Positions 9,211-19,641 of a stretch of DNA of 28,714 nt are shown here, one piece after another. Source of the stretch: Fomitopsis serialis (taxonomy: Eukaryota; Basidiomycota; Agaricomycetes; Polyporales; Fomitopsidaceae); contig NW_025955425.1 in the NCBI RefSeq assembly GCF_022376445.1, forward strand, positions 1 through 28,714, read 5' to 3'. Within the stretch, counting starts at the first letter, position 1. Each line of letters begins with the position of its first letter. The notes beneath the pieces were generated by a model. That model did not search any database. It had not been told where the DNA came from and saw nothing but the letters and a program-made list of their open reading frames with translations. Both the position numbers and the translations under genes were made by a program.

Positions 9211-10445
9211 TTAGTTACGGGGCGACCGTACCAATGAATCCTCCTGTCTCTGTAGATCGTAGAGGTCATCCGTGCTCATGATAACGCATTGACCCTGCGA
9301 CAACTTGCTTGGATGTTGCATAAGTGAGCTCGACACCGACATATGAATCACGTACGCGAAACATGTATTCCAAAGCCATATCAAGCGGATCCGGGGTCTG
9401 TGATCATGAGTACGCCACATTACCGGTAGCTCTATGACATGACTTACACGTAGTGAATAGGGAGGTACTTCGCCATCATCTGAGTATTCATCCAAAATGT
9501 GTTGCGGCATCGAAGTCACCCCAATTTCTTCTCTGTCATCGTCCCTTCGTCTCTTCCTCTGTGGACCGGCGGCAGCCCTCATTACCCAAGATAACAGGGA
9601 TACCGAGACACCGCTTCGGCGATGCCTCCCTTTGTAGACGTTTACGAAGACGCACTGATTTGTGGGTAGGCCATCAGACATAGATGGTACCTGCGGCTCG
9701 TAATCTGAATGCAGGACAGGGGAAGAACCGGCGGATCCTGAGACAGCGAACGACGCTCCTACTGCCCCATGACCCGCGCCAATTGACAGAGTGGCATCAC
9801 GACCATGGTCGATGCAGGCAGCAACGGCCCACATCTGTGTTTTGAGATAGCCATAGACAAAGACGAGGTCATTCTCTCTGACGTCCCATTGGGCTACCTC
9901 CGTGGCGAACCGGTGCCAACGTTTGAGGTTACGCTGGACGTACGATGGAATGATCTTGTTACTGGAGAGCTTCAGCCGATGGCTTGATTTGTCGGCAAAT
10001 GAAGAACGGCCCCGCGGTCCTCCGTACACTTGAAGGAGAGGCCTCCACCAGCCGCCGAACCTCTGTTGCACAGCAGTGAGGTCAAGATTTTGTATATATG
10101 TATGGTCGTCAAGCGTACTCACCCCGAAATGTGGCCATCAACGCTAACCTTTCGGAAACTACGGCTTGATAGACTTGAAGTGTTGATGACTTGAGGCTTG
10201 CAAAGGCCCCTGATAGCATCCCATCGCAACCACTCGAAATCTGCAGGAAGCTCTTCTTCCCAGTGACTAGCGTGGCTGACTGAATTGAAGAGGCACTCAA
10301 ATTGGCCGTCTTCGATGCGGCCGACGTCGCCAATGTTGACACCGCTGGCAAGGTGGGATACCGGCCGAGGGTTCCACAATGGCATGCCATAGCAAGCGTA
10401 CGTCCTCAGGAGTTCGTGGGTATATATGTCCCAGGGAGCAGCCAT
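9211..10445 (-). pseudogene. basidiomycete protein of unknown function (YGxPLW family), apparent frameshift
   Basis: Exons 10445-10123, 10062-9448, 9397-9356 and 9303-9211. The first exon carries the family signature YTHELL...YGMPLWNP...GVNIGDVGRIEDGQFECLFN, ending VSVDGHISG. After the intron the family motif FKCTEDRGAVLHLP is in one frame and stops at about 9985 (AIG then TGA). The remaining conserved parts are in another frame: SYVQRNLKRWHRFATE, DLVFVYGYLKT, NQCVFVNVYKG, then spliced DPLDMALEYMFR and VIMSTDDLYDL. No intron of usual size can join the two frames, so one extra base (or two missing) lies between about 10015 and 9985. The family is widespread and often expanded in Agaricomycetes with no assigned function. 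Everything else is intact, so a recent pseudogene, an allele or an assembly error are all possible. Confidence 0.65.
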
Positions 10446-12279
10446 CGCGAAAGGAGGGAAAGATCTACGAAGACGTAGGTCATGCTGCATACTTATCAGA
10501 ACTGGTTGCGACCAGAAGTCAAGCCTTGTGACATGCGTATAAGGTAGCTCTTGAACGAGCCTGTAATTCATGTCATCCTTCGCACAGCCCTTTACCATCC
10601 TATCAGTGCTTCCGTCGCCGCTGTCCGCGTGCATCACCCAAACGCTGAATGTTGTGGGAGGGTGATCATGTCCTGTATTGGGTACACTGTCTGTTGGGCG
10701 CACCTGGTCCTCCTCACAGTAATCCGGAACAGTCGTAATGACTTCAAGACAGTGCTGCAGTTGCTCACTGCACTATATTGGAGTGCCGCGTAGTAAGCAT
10801 CGACATGAAGACCTATTAATCATGGCCTAGAATGTCTACAATGCCGTCATCAGCTAGCAACAAGACGGTATACCTAACCCAGAACATTACCGAGTTTGCA
10901 GCCGTTTGTGTTAGCACCAGTACGTACAACAATCACAGCTAGTCTTTGGGATGGGAAAGACGTATCGCATGATGCTGCGCGTACGAAGACGCACACAAAC
11001 ATACTCGTGGCCTTCACAAGAGGCGATAAGGAGCACCGCATGTGTGAACGCTATGCAGCAGTGGGTTGCTGTCATTTGGCAGACCAGACGTTGTGCTTGC
11101 AGCTATGAGCAAAAGAGAGGCTGCTTGAGTTCGAGACCACTAAGCCAAACTTATAATCAGACTGCGACACCAGTTCTGCTGTTCGTGCTCCTGCATAATT
11201 TACGTCTTCAAGCATAGGATACACGATGTTCACATTCCCATGTGCATGGCGTGCAAGAGATCGCGGGAATATTCATTCCACAATTCTGTGAATATTCGAC
11301 GCACGAAGGCGTCGTACGCGGCTAAAGAACAGTCAAAACTGGACGGACACAGGCCTGAGTCAGGAAAGAGAAGGCGATAAAAATGAGGTACAGCCAGACA
11401 AGCGACGTAGCCAGCCGGAATGCGACCGGAGACGAATGATGACCAGACGTACCTTTTCTCGCAGGCGCCGTCAAACTACCATCCTCGCTGCTCTTGTACT
11501 GCTAGATATGTGCATGGAGCCTCCCCTCAGGTCCCTTACGAGCACAGAGGTGCTGTAGATGTGTGTGCGGGAACAGCTAGCCTGAGGGTACCCTAGTGCT
11601 GTAAATGAGTACAGCCTGTAGAATGTCATGTATAATGACCTATAATAACGTGAGCGCATATCCAACCATTGATGTGCAACACAACTTGACTGAGAGCGCA
11701 CAAACACGACTTCAAGTTCAGGGCCTTCAGGCATCCTCTTCCGTCTCGCGGCCGGTGGCACCACGCCGTGATGAACGGCACGATTCGTATAGCAGAGGCA
11801 CCATTGCAGAAATGTCTTGTTCTGAGTTGCAAGAAGCAGTTAGTGCTGCAATAAGTATACAATCCTCAGCTCGCGTTAGACTGTGGCCCAGAACTGTCAC
11901 TAAAGGGAAAAAGCACTTCAAGTAGAGAAAGTGAGGCTCAGGCCGCCGGCACCTGCGTGACTGTGTCGCGTCGCTGAAGCGAGGCGCACGTGCTACGCCC
12001 CGCTACTGCGGCAACCCAACCTCAGAGTGACCGAGTCCTCTCTCAGTCTGGCACATCGCCGTCCTATTCTCCTGCACGAACCGTACGACGCTCTTTTGAC
12101 CGACATTTACACTCACTCCGTACGCGGACACGACCGACCAGTCTTCAAGACCAGTCGCCGAGAACATCGCCATCACGAGCGGCAGATTTCGTGCTCTTAC
12201 TCTCTGCTTACTCTCCTCCGCTGAAAGGTACGGTATCATGATGCAGTGTTGATGCAGTGTACCTGTTTCCCGTCTGCTC
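10446..12279. other. intergenic between divergent genes, no gene recognised
   Basis: Shared upstream region of the YGxPLW gene (-) and AVL9 (+). The frame of the first gene stays open to 10703 but loses family resemblance above 10445. Frames at 10896-11108, 11605-11925 and minus 11471-11764 show no motif. The stretch 11990-12240 is pyrimidine-rich and may hold the AVL9 5' UTR, with a possible 5' UTR intron donor at 12228 (AAAG|gtacgg). At 1.8 kb it is long for this gene density, so an unrecognised short gene cannot be excluded. Confidence 0.4.
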
Positions 12280-15200
12280 ATGGCTGTGCGCGTTCAACAG
12301 ATGGCTAGTGCCACCTCTGGGACGCCGTCGCCTTTCGACGACTCGCCGTCTTCGATCGCGCTCAATACGCACTTCCTCTTACAACCAGAGCCCGAACACG
12401 ACGTGTCGGGTGCTTCTTCCGACATTGCTTTCTCTGACGGCGACACCGCGTCGCAGCGATCCATCGCGCTGTCTTCCCCTGCACACTCGCCGCGCCCTGC
12501 GGCTCACCTCGGTCTACAAGAAGAGGAGGACCAAGTGACGCCCTCTGCTATCACGCCTGTCTCGTATATCCGCCAAAGCCTGACGTACTCGAAGCGGAAC
12601 ACGCTGGACACGGACTTCAGCTCAGACGTCGATGACGACAGGAGCTTCTTCGCACGCAAAATGGACGACGGCGAGTCTCCCATATCCAGCGTAGCACCTT
12701 CGGTCCTGGAGGAACGAGAGAAGCCCTCGAGTCCACCACCCGTGCCCCTGGCATTGGCTTCGCCTCCGCCATCTGCTCGTCCTCTCGTAGGCGTGAGAGG
12801 CAAGAGTGACACGGACAGCGTGATGTCAGCTGGGTCCGAGGGAACGTCATACTCGTATTCGAAGAAGGCACGGCCCGAGTCTTTGCTGCCTCAGGCAAAC
12901 CAGGGACCGCTCGTGCTCGGCATTGCATTGGTGGATTTCGACCACTTGGTACGTGCGCCGCTGCTAGCCATTATACAGGTCCTCATCGCAGTCTCAGGTC
13001 GGCCCCAAGATCGAGTTCTCTAGAGGAGCAGCCTGCGAGGACGAGGAGATTGCGAAGATCCTTCCCTTCCTTGCGCTCCCAGACGGCGCGCATTTGGTAA
13101 GTGCTGCGCGTCCTTATTTTATTACCGAGAACCGGAACTCCCCACAGTCGTCGGAAGACTACTCTTACTTCCACCTTGTCCCGACTGGCCCTAATCCCTC
13201 CACCATCTTCGGAATCTCGTACGTACGAGTCTTCCGCAATGTCTCCGTCCACTGACCCTTACATGCCATGTAGATGTAACCGGCAAATCAGCGCCGCAGA
13301 GCTGCTGGTAAAGGAGGCCGAAGTTACTCGCTCGACGGTGCAGAAAGCCGTCGTCGTCCTCGCCTCGAAGCCCGTGTTCGGGCTCATCAGGTAAGCGGTC
13401 GATTACATGCACACCGAAATAGGCTCACGGTCGACGCAGGGACCGGCTCGGCGTGATCACTCGCGCGCTATTCGCGCAACGCGACTTCTCTGATATGAGC
13501 ATCCTGGATGACTTCCACACATCGCTCGAACACTCACTCCGGAGCCAGATGACGGAGAGCGGGCTGTACATGGGTGCGCGTTGTTCTGGTTATTAGTGTC
13601 GTCAGTACTGACATGTACGGCTGGCTACCTCAGGGACTAGTCTGTGAGTGTACTAGAACAAGGCTAACGGGCTACGGGGTACTGATGCGTTTAGGCGGGA
13701 ACTCGTGCATACGTTCCGGCAACGAACACTTGTCCTTTTGAAGGCTCTCATGTTGCAGAAGAAGGTACGGCAAGCAGGTGTGATGAGCACATTCGACGCT
13801 GAATCCCGTCGTAGATCATGTTCTTTGGTCACCCGGTAGAGCGATTGTGCACATACCAGTACTCTCTGGTCACTCTGGTGCCTGGTATGCTCCGTGTGTG
13901 ACCTACAGCCTTCGTATTACTCATGGAGATCACCTAGGCCTCCTCCAGAACCTGGACGACTGTGGTTCGCCACCACTTACTGCACGAGCGCAGACGCTCT
14001 CACGACCGACATCATTGCGGACGTCCGATCACAAGAGCATGATGGCGTATGTTGGCCTGCCCCTGGATCTCTTTGGCAAGGTGCGTACCAATACATGGTC
14101 CGTACGGCTCGTTTGTCTGATGTCCGCAACTCAGGACGCGTTCTTCCAACCATATTTACCGCTTCAGCAGCTCGACATGCTGAAGGACACGCAAAGCTGG
14201 CTGTGCGGCAGCACGAACACCATCGTCACGCAGCAGAAGGAAGTCGACCTTCTCGTCAACGTTGAGAATGGGACGATGGAGTTCCGTGATCCGACGGTCG
14301 AGCGTGTGGCCGGATTGACTGCCGCAGATCGGAAATGGATGGACGAGATCGTCAAGGACGTGAACGAGACATACGATGATGACCCAACAAGACCAGTTGG
14401 CATGCAGTGAGTATCTATCATGTTTGAACAGTAAGATCACAATTACTGAGACTACTGACCTAGCTTCAAGGGCAGTGACGACTACCTTAGACAAAAGGTG
14501 CGCAGAGATCGAGGTATTGGCGTTCAATGAGCTAATGTCAGACTAGTTCGAGGAGTACATCTCAGGCGCTCTCGCCTCCGTAAAATACTCTGCGTTCTTG
14601 GCAAAAGTTGGGGGAGCTGGCGTCATGATGGCGGATGGTCAAGGTAGTGCCTCTTGCACTGCTTCTTGTTGTTCGCGCTTAGAATAACGCACAGGAGACC
14701 CCAATTCAGCACAAGACTTTAACGCTCTTTGGATACAGGAGTTCAAGAAGACAAATGCGTACGAAGTATGGGAACGCGTGACCGACCCAATGTTGTTCGA
14801 CATCATTGAGGCGCGGTATGTGACCTCCCTCATCGATTCTATCTCCTCCGCTTACGTGAAGGCTATGCAGACATCCTTGTAGCGAGAAGCCATCCGTCAT
14901 CGCCGACGTCGGACTGCGTCTGTCGGAAGGAATCCAAGAACTCAAGCTAGACCAACAACTGGCTCCAACAAGGGAGGCTATATCTCGTACCATCACCGCT
15001 GGGTCCACGAATGTCATCAAAGCGATGGAAGGGCTGCGCGGTCGCTGGCTGTCCCCGCGTACCGCACCTGGAACGCCGACCGCGTCCGCAACCCCTTCGA
15101 GCGATGGTTCGGCAGGGTCCACGAGCACGTCCAGCAGTGCGGACGAGGTCAGCAAGGCTGGTAGTTCACCGCCTTCGCGACCACCTTCGATTAGGGGTGT

Positions 15201-15612
15201 TTCTGACCCTGCACGGCCCCAGTCGCGCTCGAGCGGCTTGCGTCCCTTGAGTATGGCGGCGACACACCCAGTCCCCGTACCGCCTCCTCCGGTTCCCGAG
15301 CCGACTCGGTTCAGCGGCTGGGTTGGCTCATTCTTCACGCCACGGCCACCCTCTTCGCGCACGTCGGTAGCGTCGTCGACACGCAGGGAGAGCAGCTCGG
15401 CGGCATCTGTGTCGTCTCGCGGGCCGTCTCCACATCCCGCATCACCGCCGCTTCCGCGTGCGAGGGATAGCGTGAGCAACGCGAGCGTCGCAGGGTCTGT
15501 GCAGAGCGAGGCTGTGAAGCTGCAGAACTTGGACGATGCGTATGGGGGCGTGAGCATACAGGAGCACGAGCCGCAGGAAGCAGAGCCAGCTGGTACCGGC
15601 GTGGCGCTCTGA
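12280..15612 (+). CDS. AVL9: Late secretory pathway protein AVL9 (DENN-type)
   Basis: Fourteen exons: 12280-12948, 12998-13096, 13148-13218, 13274-13390, 13440-13573, 13636-13645, 13695-13764, 13815-13884, 13938-14080, 14135-14406, 14464-14497, 14547-14643, 14695-14815, 14871-15612. They total 2649 nt and 882 aa with consistent phases. Residues 1-210 are a low-complexity Ser/Pro region. The AVL9 core follows: VLGIALVDFDHLVGPKIEFS, EDEEIAKILPFLALPDGAHL, SSEDYSYFHLVP, FGISCNRQISAAELLVKEAE, KALMLQKKIMFFGHPVERLC, AYVGLPLDLFGKDAFFQPYL, WLCGSTNTIVTQQKEVDLLV. A 190-residue Ser/Pro/Arg-rich tail ends the protein. Yeast Avl9 is needed for Golgi-to-plasma-membrane export and is a DENN-related, probably Rab/Arf-linked, factor. 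Exon 6 is only 10 nt. The start could instead be the in-frame ATG at 12301, which directly follows an acceptor-like caacag. Confidence 0.93.
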
Positions 15613-16105
15613 TGATCAGTTTGGATTCATGTTCGAGGACCTTGCATTCTGGTATCCTATCCCTTGGCATTATTATTATATGGTTCATTCCGCCCCAGCC
15701 CCTCGTCGCTGTTGGACTTCTGAAGCAACACATGATGCTTTGACCATTAGGCTGCATTGGACAAATGCATTCCGTCTCGACCTGGGTTTTCCGCCAACAG
15801 TAAGTATAGCTTCGTGTACTTGCGTCCTAGATGTAAGGTTAGTAGTACCTTGCTCAGCTTTCCGTTGCCGCGCACGGTACTATTCCTGACTGTCGAATCA
15901 TTCATAGCGTAAGTAATTCTACATCGGTATCCGGTGAACACCGTGCTTTAACCCAAGACGCGCCATCCGCGATTATGTGACATGCATCCCCGCGTGCTTG
16001 AGTGCACAACTCCTGATTATTCTAAGCAGTCGAGACCTACACATTGGATGTGTGATGACCCTCTAGCGTCGTCCACGTTGACTGACAATATGATCGTCCG
16101 CTCGA
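15613..16105. other. convergent intergenic region
   Basis: 3' flanks of AVL9 (+) and the propeller-like gene (-). No coding signal, repeat or RNA gene was recognised. Confidence 0.5.
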
Positions 16106-17311
16106 CTACAAGTACAGCTTCCACCGTGGATCTAACATATGATCTATGAGCCAGGTGATGGCCAGTCGCTCGCCTTTCTTTGGGAAGCCCTGTTCCAGGA
16201 ATCGCCTTAGATCGGCGACACACATTGACATGTCCCCGAAGACAACGACGAGCGCAAGGTCGCCCGCCTTTCGACCGAGCCCACAGTACTCTACTGGACT
16301 GCCCTGGATACGATGGATGATCGTCTCCATCTTCCTCCGCGTGCCCGTCGCAGGAGCAAGAACGAGAATGAAGGTAAACGGATCCGCTTCCTGAGCGTCT
16401 CCATTGTCATGTCTGCCGAATGCAACGACTACATCCAGCGCAGCAACATAGTGGACCTCGTGTATAGCACCGCCAACTGGTTCAGAGCGCCATCGGATGT
16501 TCATGGCGTCCGAGTCGATGGCGTAGATCGTAGTCTGGCAACCGCCTCCCTTCGGGAGCGCGCCGCTGTCTGCCTCGTAGACAGCTAAGAGGAAGCTGTT
16601 TGCGCCCAAGGGCGCGCTGCACGTAGGGTGAATTCGATCGCCATCCTCGAGGGAGACCGCGAGCTCGAAGCTCGCGTCTGGCTCTGGGAAATCCGGGACG
16701 TCGGGACCGCGCCAGCGCAGGACGTCCATTTTGTCATGCCACGCCTCAGAGGATGTCGCGATGATGTCGCCGTTTGGCCTGAGCGCGACGGGCACGAGCA
16801 CGCCTCCGACTGTGTTGAGCCGTCTTTGTTCACGGGTCTTCAAGCGAGCGGGGAGGTTGACACCGCCCAAGAGCCAGTCCTCTCCCGCTATGTCGCAGAG
16901 CAGGAGAGTGGTGAGGCCGTGGGGCGGGGCGCGGTCCTCGTCTTCCTCGACAGCGACGAGGACCTTCCCATCGGCATACTGAAGCGGGACCTGCGCAAGG
17001 GAGCCGTAAAGCTCGGGCTTCCGGATGAGCCGACCGTCGGTGAGGCTGAACACCCAGAGGAGAGGAGAGCCTGAGCCGCGATCAGGGATAACCACGATGC
17101 TACGCTCTATGTCGATGATGGGGTTGAGCCCTTGCGGCGGATAGGCAACGAAGTCGGAGAGGCGCGTGGAATGTTCGAAAAGCTCGTTCTGGGCTCTGAT
17201 ACGCCAGACGTCGATAGCCGCCTTGCTGAACGTGAGCACGTATGGTTGTTGTACGAAGAATGATTCGACGTCGCCATCGAGAGTGGAAGGTTGAGAAATC
17301 GTAGGAGACAT
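16106..17311 (-). CDS. propeller-like protein of unknown function
   Basis: A single uninterrupted frame of 401 aa, unusual among these intron-rich neighbours. I do not recognise the family. The sequence alternates short hydrophobic beta-strand-like runs with polar turns: YVLTFSKAAIDVWRI, SIVVIPDRG, PLLWVFSLTDGRL, KVLVAVEEDED, TLLLCDIAGEDWLL, NSFLLAVYEAD, TIYAIDS, DVVVAFGRHDN and ALVVVFGDMSMCVADL, with roughly one run per 40-50 residues. This is what WD40- or quinoprotein-type beta-propellers look like, so that fold is inferred. No signal peptide or membrane helix is seen. ATG 17311 is the first ATG. A strong donor (GTAAGT, reverse complement of 17387-17392) lies about 80 nt upstream, suggesting a 5' UTR intron or an unseen upstream coding exon, possibly with an N-terminal domain. 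Confidence 0.7.
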   Translation of the reverse strand: MSPTISQPSTLDGDVESFFVQQPYVLTFSKAAIDVWRIRAQNELFEHSTRLSDFVAYPPQGLNPIIDIERSIVVIPDRGSGSPLLWVFSLTDGRLIRKPELYGSLAQVPLQYADGKVLVAVEEDEDRAPPHGLTTLLLCDIAGEDWLLGGVNLPARLKTREQRRLNTVGGVLVPVALRPNGDIIATSSEAWHDKMDVLRWRGPDVPDFPEPDASFELAVSLEDGDRIHPTCSAPLGANSFLLAVYEADSGALPKGGGCQTTIYAIDSDAMNIRWRSEPVGGAIHEVHYVAALDVVVAFGRHDNGDAQEADPFTFILVLAPATGTRRKMETIIHRIQGSPVEYCGLGRKAGDLALVVVFGDMSMCVADLRRFLEQGFPKKGERLAITWLIDHMLDPRWKLYL

Positions 17312-18264
17312 GGGTACGGATGGTGAAAGTCACGATCTAGTTTGATGTATTGAGCACGTCGACACAGTGTAGCTTAGTTGGGCCCACTTACCTTTGTACC
17401 GGGCTTCGTGACGGTTGCGGATGATAGAGACGCGTCTGACGCACGGTTTTGAGGTCTGCGACGCGCCCCAGACCGTCACTAAGGTGTACAGTTAGTGCAC
17501 AGCATACACCATTGACGTACTGCAGATGTGACAACCCTGCAGGGCAAATACCTCGGCACATAGAACATGCACTACGAATCGGAATTATCACTGACACCAA
17601 GTTGCCATGATCGGATCTTCGCGCGGGCACGTTTCGCACTTCCAGCGTTTATGGTGGTTCGCAATAAGAACACAGACTCGGTGACAGAATCGCGTTAGCA
17701 TTTCAGCTGGCATGCTCCGGACGTTTGCCATCGAAGATACATCCGGCCTATGTCCGATAGTCTTGGCAACTCAGTCGCATCCCCGTACAGACGACTCGGA
17801 CAGCTTCAGTGTCGGCGATTGTGCCTTTCGGCGAAGTATCCACCACCACCTCCGTTGTCTGAGATGGAGATCTTACTCCGTTCAACATGGAGAGCTGCTG
17901 TAACAGAGCAGCTACCGGGCACTGTCTCCAAATGACGGAGCTAGAAGCACCTCAGCCAACTACTTCCAGCACCAGGACAGGCGGCAGGCGGTACGTACAT
18001 GACAGTTCGACCGTCAGAAGCAGCGCGGGTGTGATGCAGTTGAAAGTATTTCTGGAACCACCGACGGCTCCATGGGTCATCCGAGGAGTTACCTGCATGA
18101 TGGTCACCGTGGAAGGTATAAGACGCAAAGTGCGCGAATCGTTGCGCCCAGGCTGGTCCTACATCTTCACCTTGCGCGATAGCATACCTTCACGTTCTGT
18201 TAATACCGTTAACCTCTCCTTTCACGACTTCCACATTAACGCACCGGCCAACCCAACCGTTATC
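17312..18264. other. divergent promoter region
   Basis: Lies between the propeller-like gene (-) and the secreted EndoU-like gene (+). The minus side has a possible splice donor at 17392. The plus side has a TATA-like GGTATAAGA at about 18115-18123, roughly 145 nt before the ATG at 18265. Open frames across it (for example plus 17887-18663) are shadows running into the next gene. Confidence 0.45.
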
Positions 18265-19205
18265 ATGCGTTTCACAACTTCCCTGTTCGCCGTCGTCACC
18301 CTGTTCTGCGTACTTCTCCTCGTACAAGCAGTGCCTGTGGAACCACGGGACGACGCGGAAGTGTGCGGCAAGATCACCGATTGCGACGATTGCGGTGCGT
18401 TACTTCTCTCTGTCACAAAGGCGTCATGCATTCTGACTCTTCAGACAAACTGCAGTGAAGAAGAATATCTGTGGATTCACGTTCAACACCCACCAATGCG
18501 TCGCGAGGAGTGCACATACCGGGGGGACACTTGCAACCAACGCGGCTCAGTGCAAGAGTATAGGCAAAGTCGGTCCTGGTGGTTCTCGTCAACGATACAA
18601 ACACTTAATGATAAGCTGTTGCCCGTTCCAGCAACCCGCACACGGTGGTGGCGGGGCCAGTAACACCGTTTCCAGGGCAGATGCAGAGAAGATCTGGAAA
18701 GGCATGGAGAGTCATGTGTTCGACGGCAACGGCGACAAACCCGGCTCCGGGAGACACCTCACCTCGACATGGCTTAAACGCAACCCCAAGTCTGCTGCGG
18801 ATATGGTCATCAACCCGCAAACATCGCTTGCAACAGTTCCCTTTGGAGTACGTCCTTTCGTCCGCTTGCCCTATGAGCTTGGGAAACTGATTCTTCCCTC
18901 TGCAGATGGACGGCAGGAAGACAAAGACGCTGTTCATCGACGGCAAGGTGACGGGGCTCGTCAACAACAAGCAGCAAGCCTTCACAGGCAGGTATACCAG
19001 GGACATAGTCGAGCGGATGTGCACCGACGCGATCGAGAAGTCGCTGGAGGAGAACAAGTCCAAGACCGCCATGCTTGCAGGGGACAACTCCTACGCCGTG
19101 AAGTCCTTCGATGGAGGGCCGACCGTCAGCGTTACCGTTAACAGGAACAGCTGTTTCCCGCAGTTGATCACCCCCACAACCAGGCAGCCCGGGGAGAAAT
19201 GCTGA
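18265..19205 (+). CDS. secreted cysteine-rich protein, possible EndoU-like C-terminal domain
   Basis: Exons 18265-18394, 18456-18847, 18906-19205; 822 nt, 273 aa. Residues 1-22 are a clear signal peptide (MRFTTSLFAVVTLFCVLLLV then QA|VP). Residues 30-100 form a Cys-rich module with Cys at about 34, 40, 43, 49, 58, 76, 98 and 99, suggesting disulfides and extracellular action. A Gly-rich hinge follows (AHGGGGAS). Residues 116-273 carry ESHVFDGNGDKPGSGRH (His about 130 and 144), FTGRYTRDIVERMCTDAIEK and VSVTVNRNSCFPQ. Their order (HxF-G...G-x-H, then F...W/Y-S/T-x-x-x-I/V helix, then a terminal strand pair) recalls bacterial EndoU-type nuclease domains of polymorphic toxins, but this is a weak similarity from memory. 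The first acceptor (ctgcag at 18455) was chosen because the earlier ttcag at 18444 gives an immediate stop. Secretion is well supported; enzymatic activity is not. Confidence 0.72.
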
Positions 19206-19641
19206 GGGTGTAGGATGCGGAGTGTGTTCGCGTAGTGGCTGGGATGTCCTTTGTATGCAATCCTAGAAATTCGAAACGATATCGTGAGGGAAACTGCATG
19301 CTTCCATTTGATGAAGAGCTCACTGAGAACCACGAGAAATGCTTTCTCGAATCCACCCCAGCATTATCGGGACATGAAATCACTCACCAGGGCCAGTATT
19401 AGTGAGCCAACCATTGAGAAATAGACAGCACTGCTAGTATGCTACTTGAATAATCCAACTAAGTTACATCGTCGCCAAGTGTACGAAACGGGCGGTACAT
19501 AGTCCCATATACAAGAATAATACACGTATAAATACATGCGCATGGATGTCCACAGTTGGGTTGCAGAGCTTCTCGCAGTGAAGTCGTGATGAGTCGTTAG
19601 TATCATGTTCTAACTGCTACGCAGGTGGGTGGCGGTGGCGG
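19206..19641. other. convergent intergenic region
   Basis: 3' flanks of the two secreted-protein genes. It is AT-richer, with ATAAATACATG-like sequence near 19525-19540 that could serve as polyadenylation context. No gene was seen. Confidence 0.45.

Noticed and set aside
10446..10703. In-frame upstream extension of the YGxPLW gene to an ATG at 10703
   Set aside because: The extra 86 residues do not resemble the family, whose N-terminus fits the ATG at 10445.
14706..15557. 283-codon minus-strand frame
   Set aside because: Antisense shadow of the AVL9 Ser/Pro-rich tail, with no independent motif.
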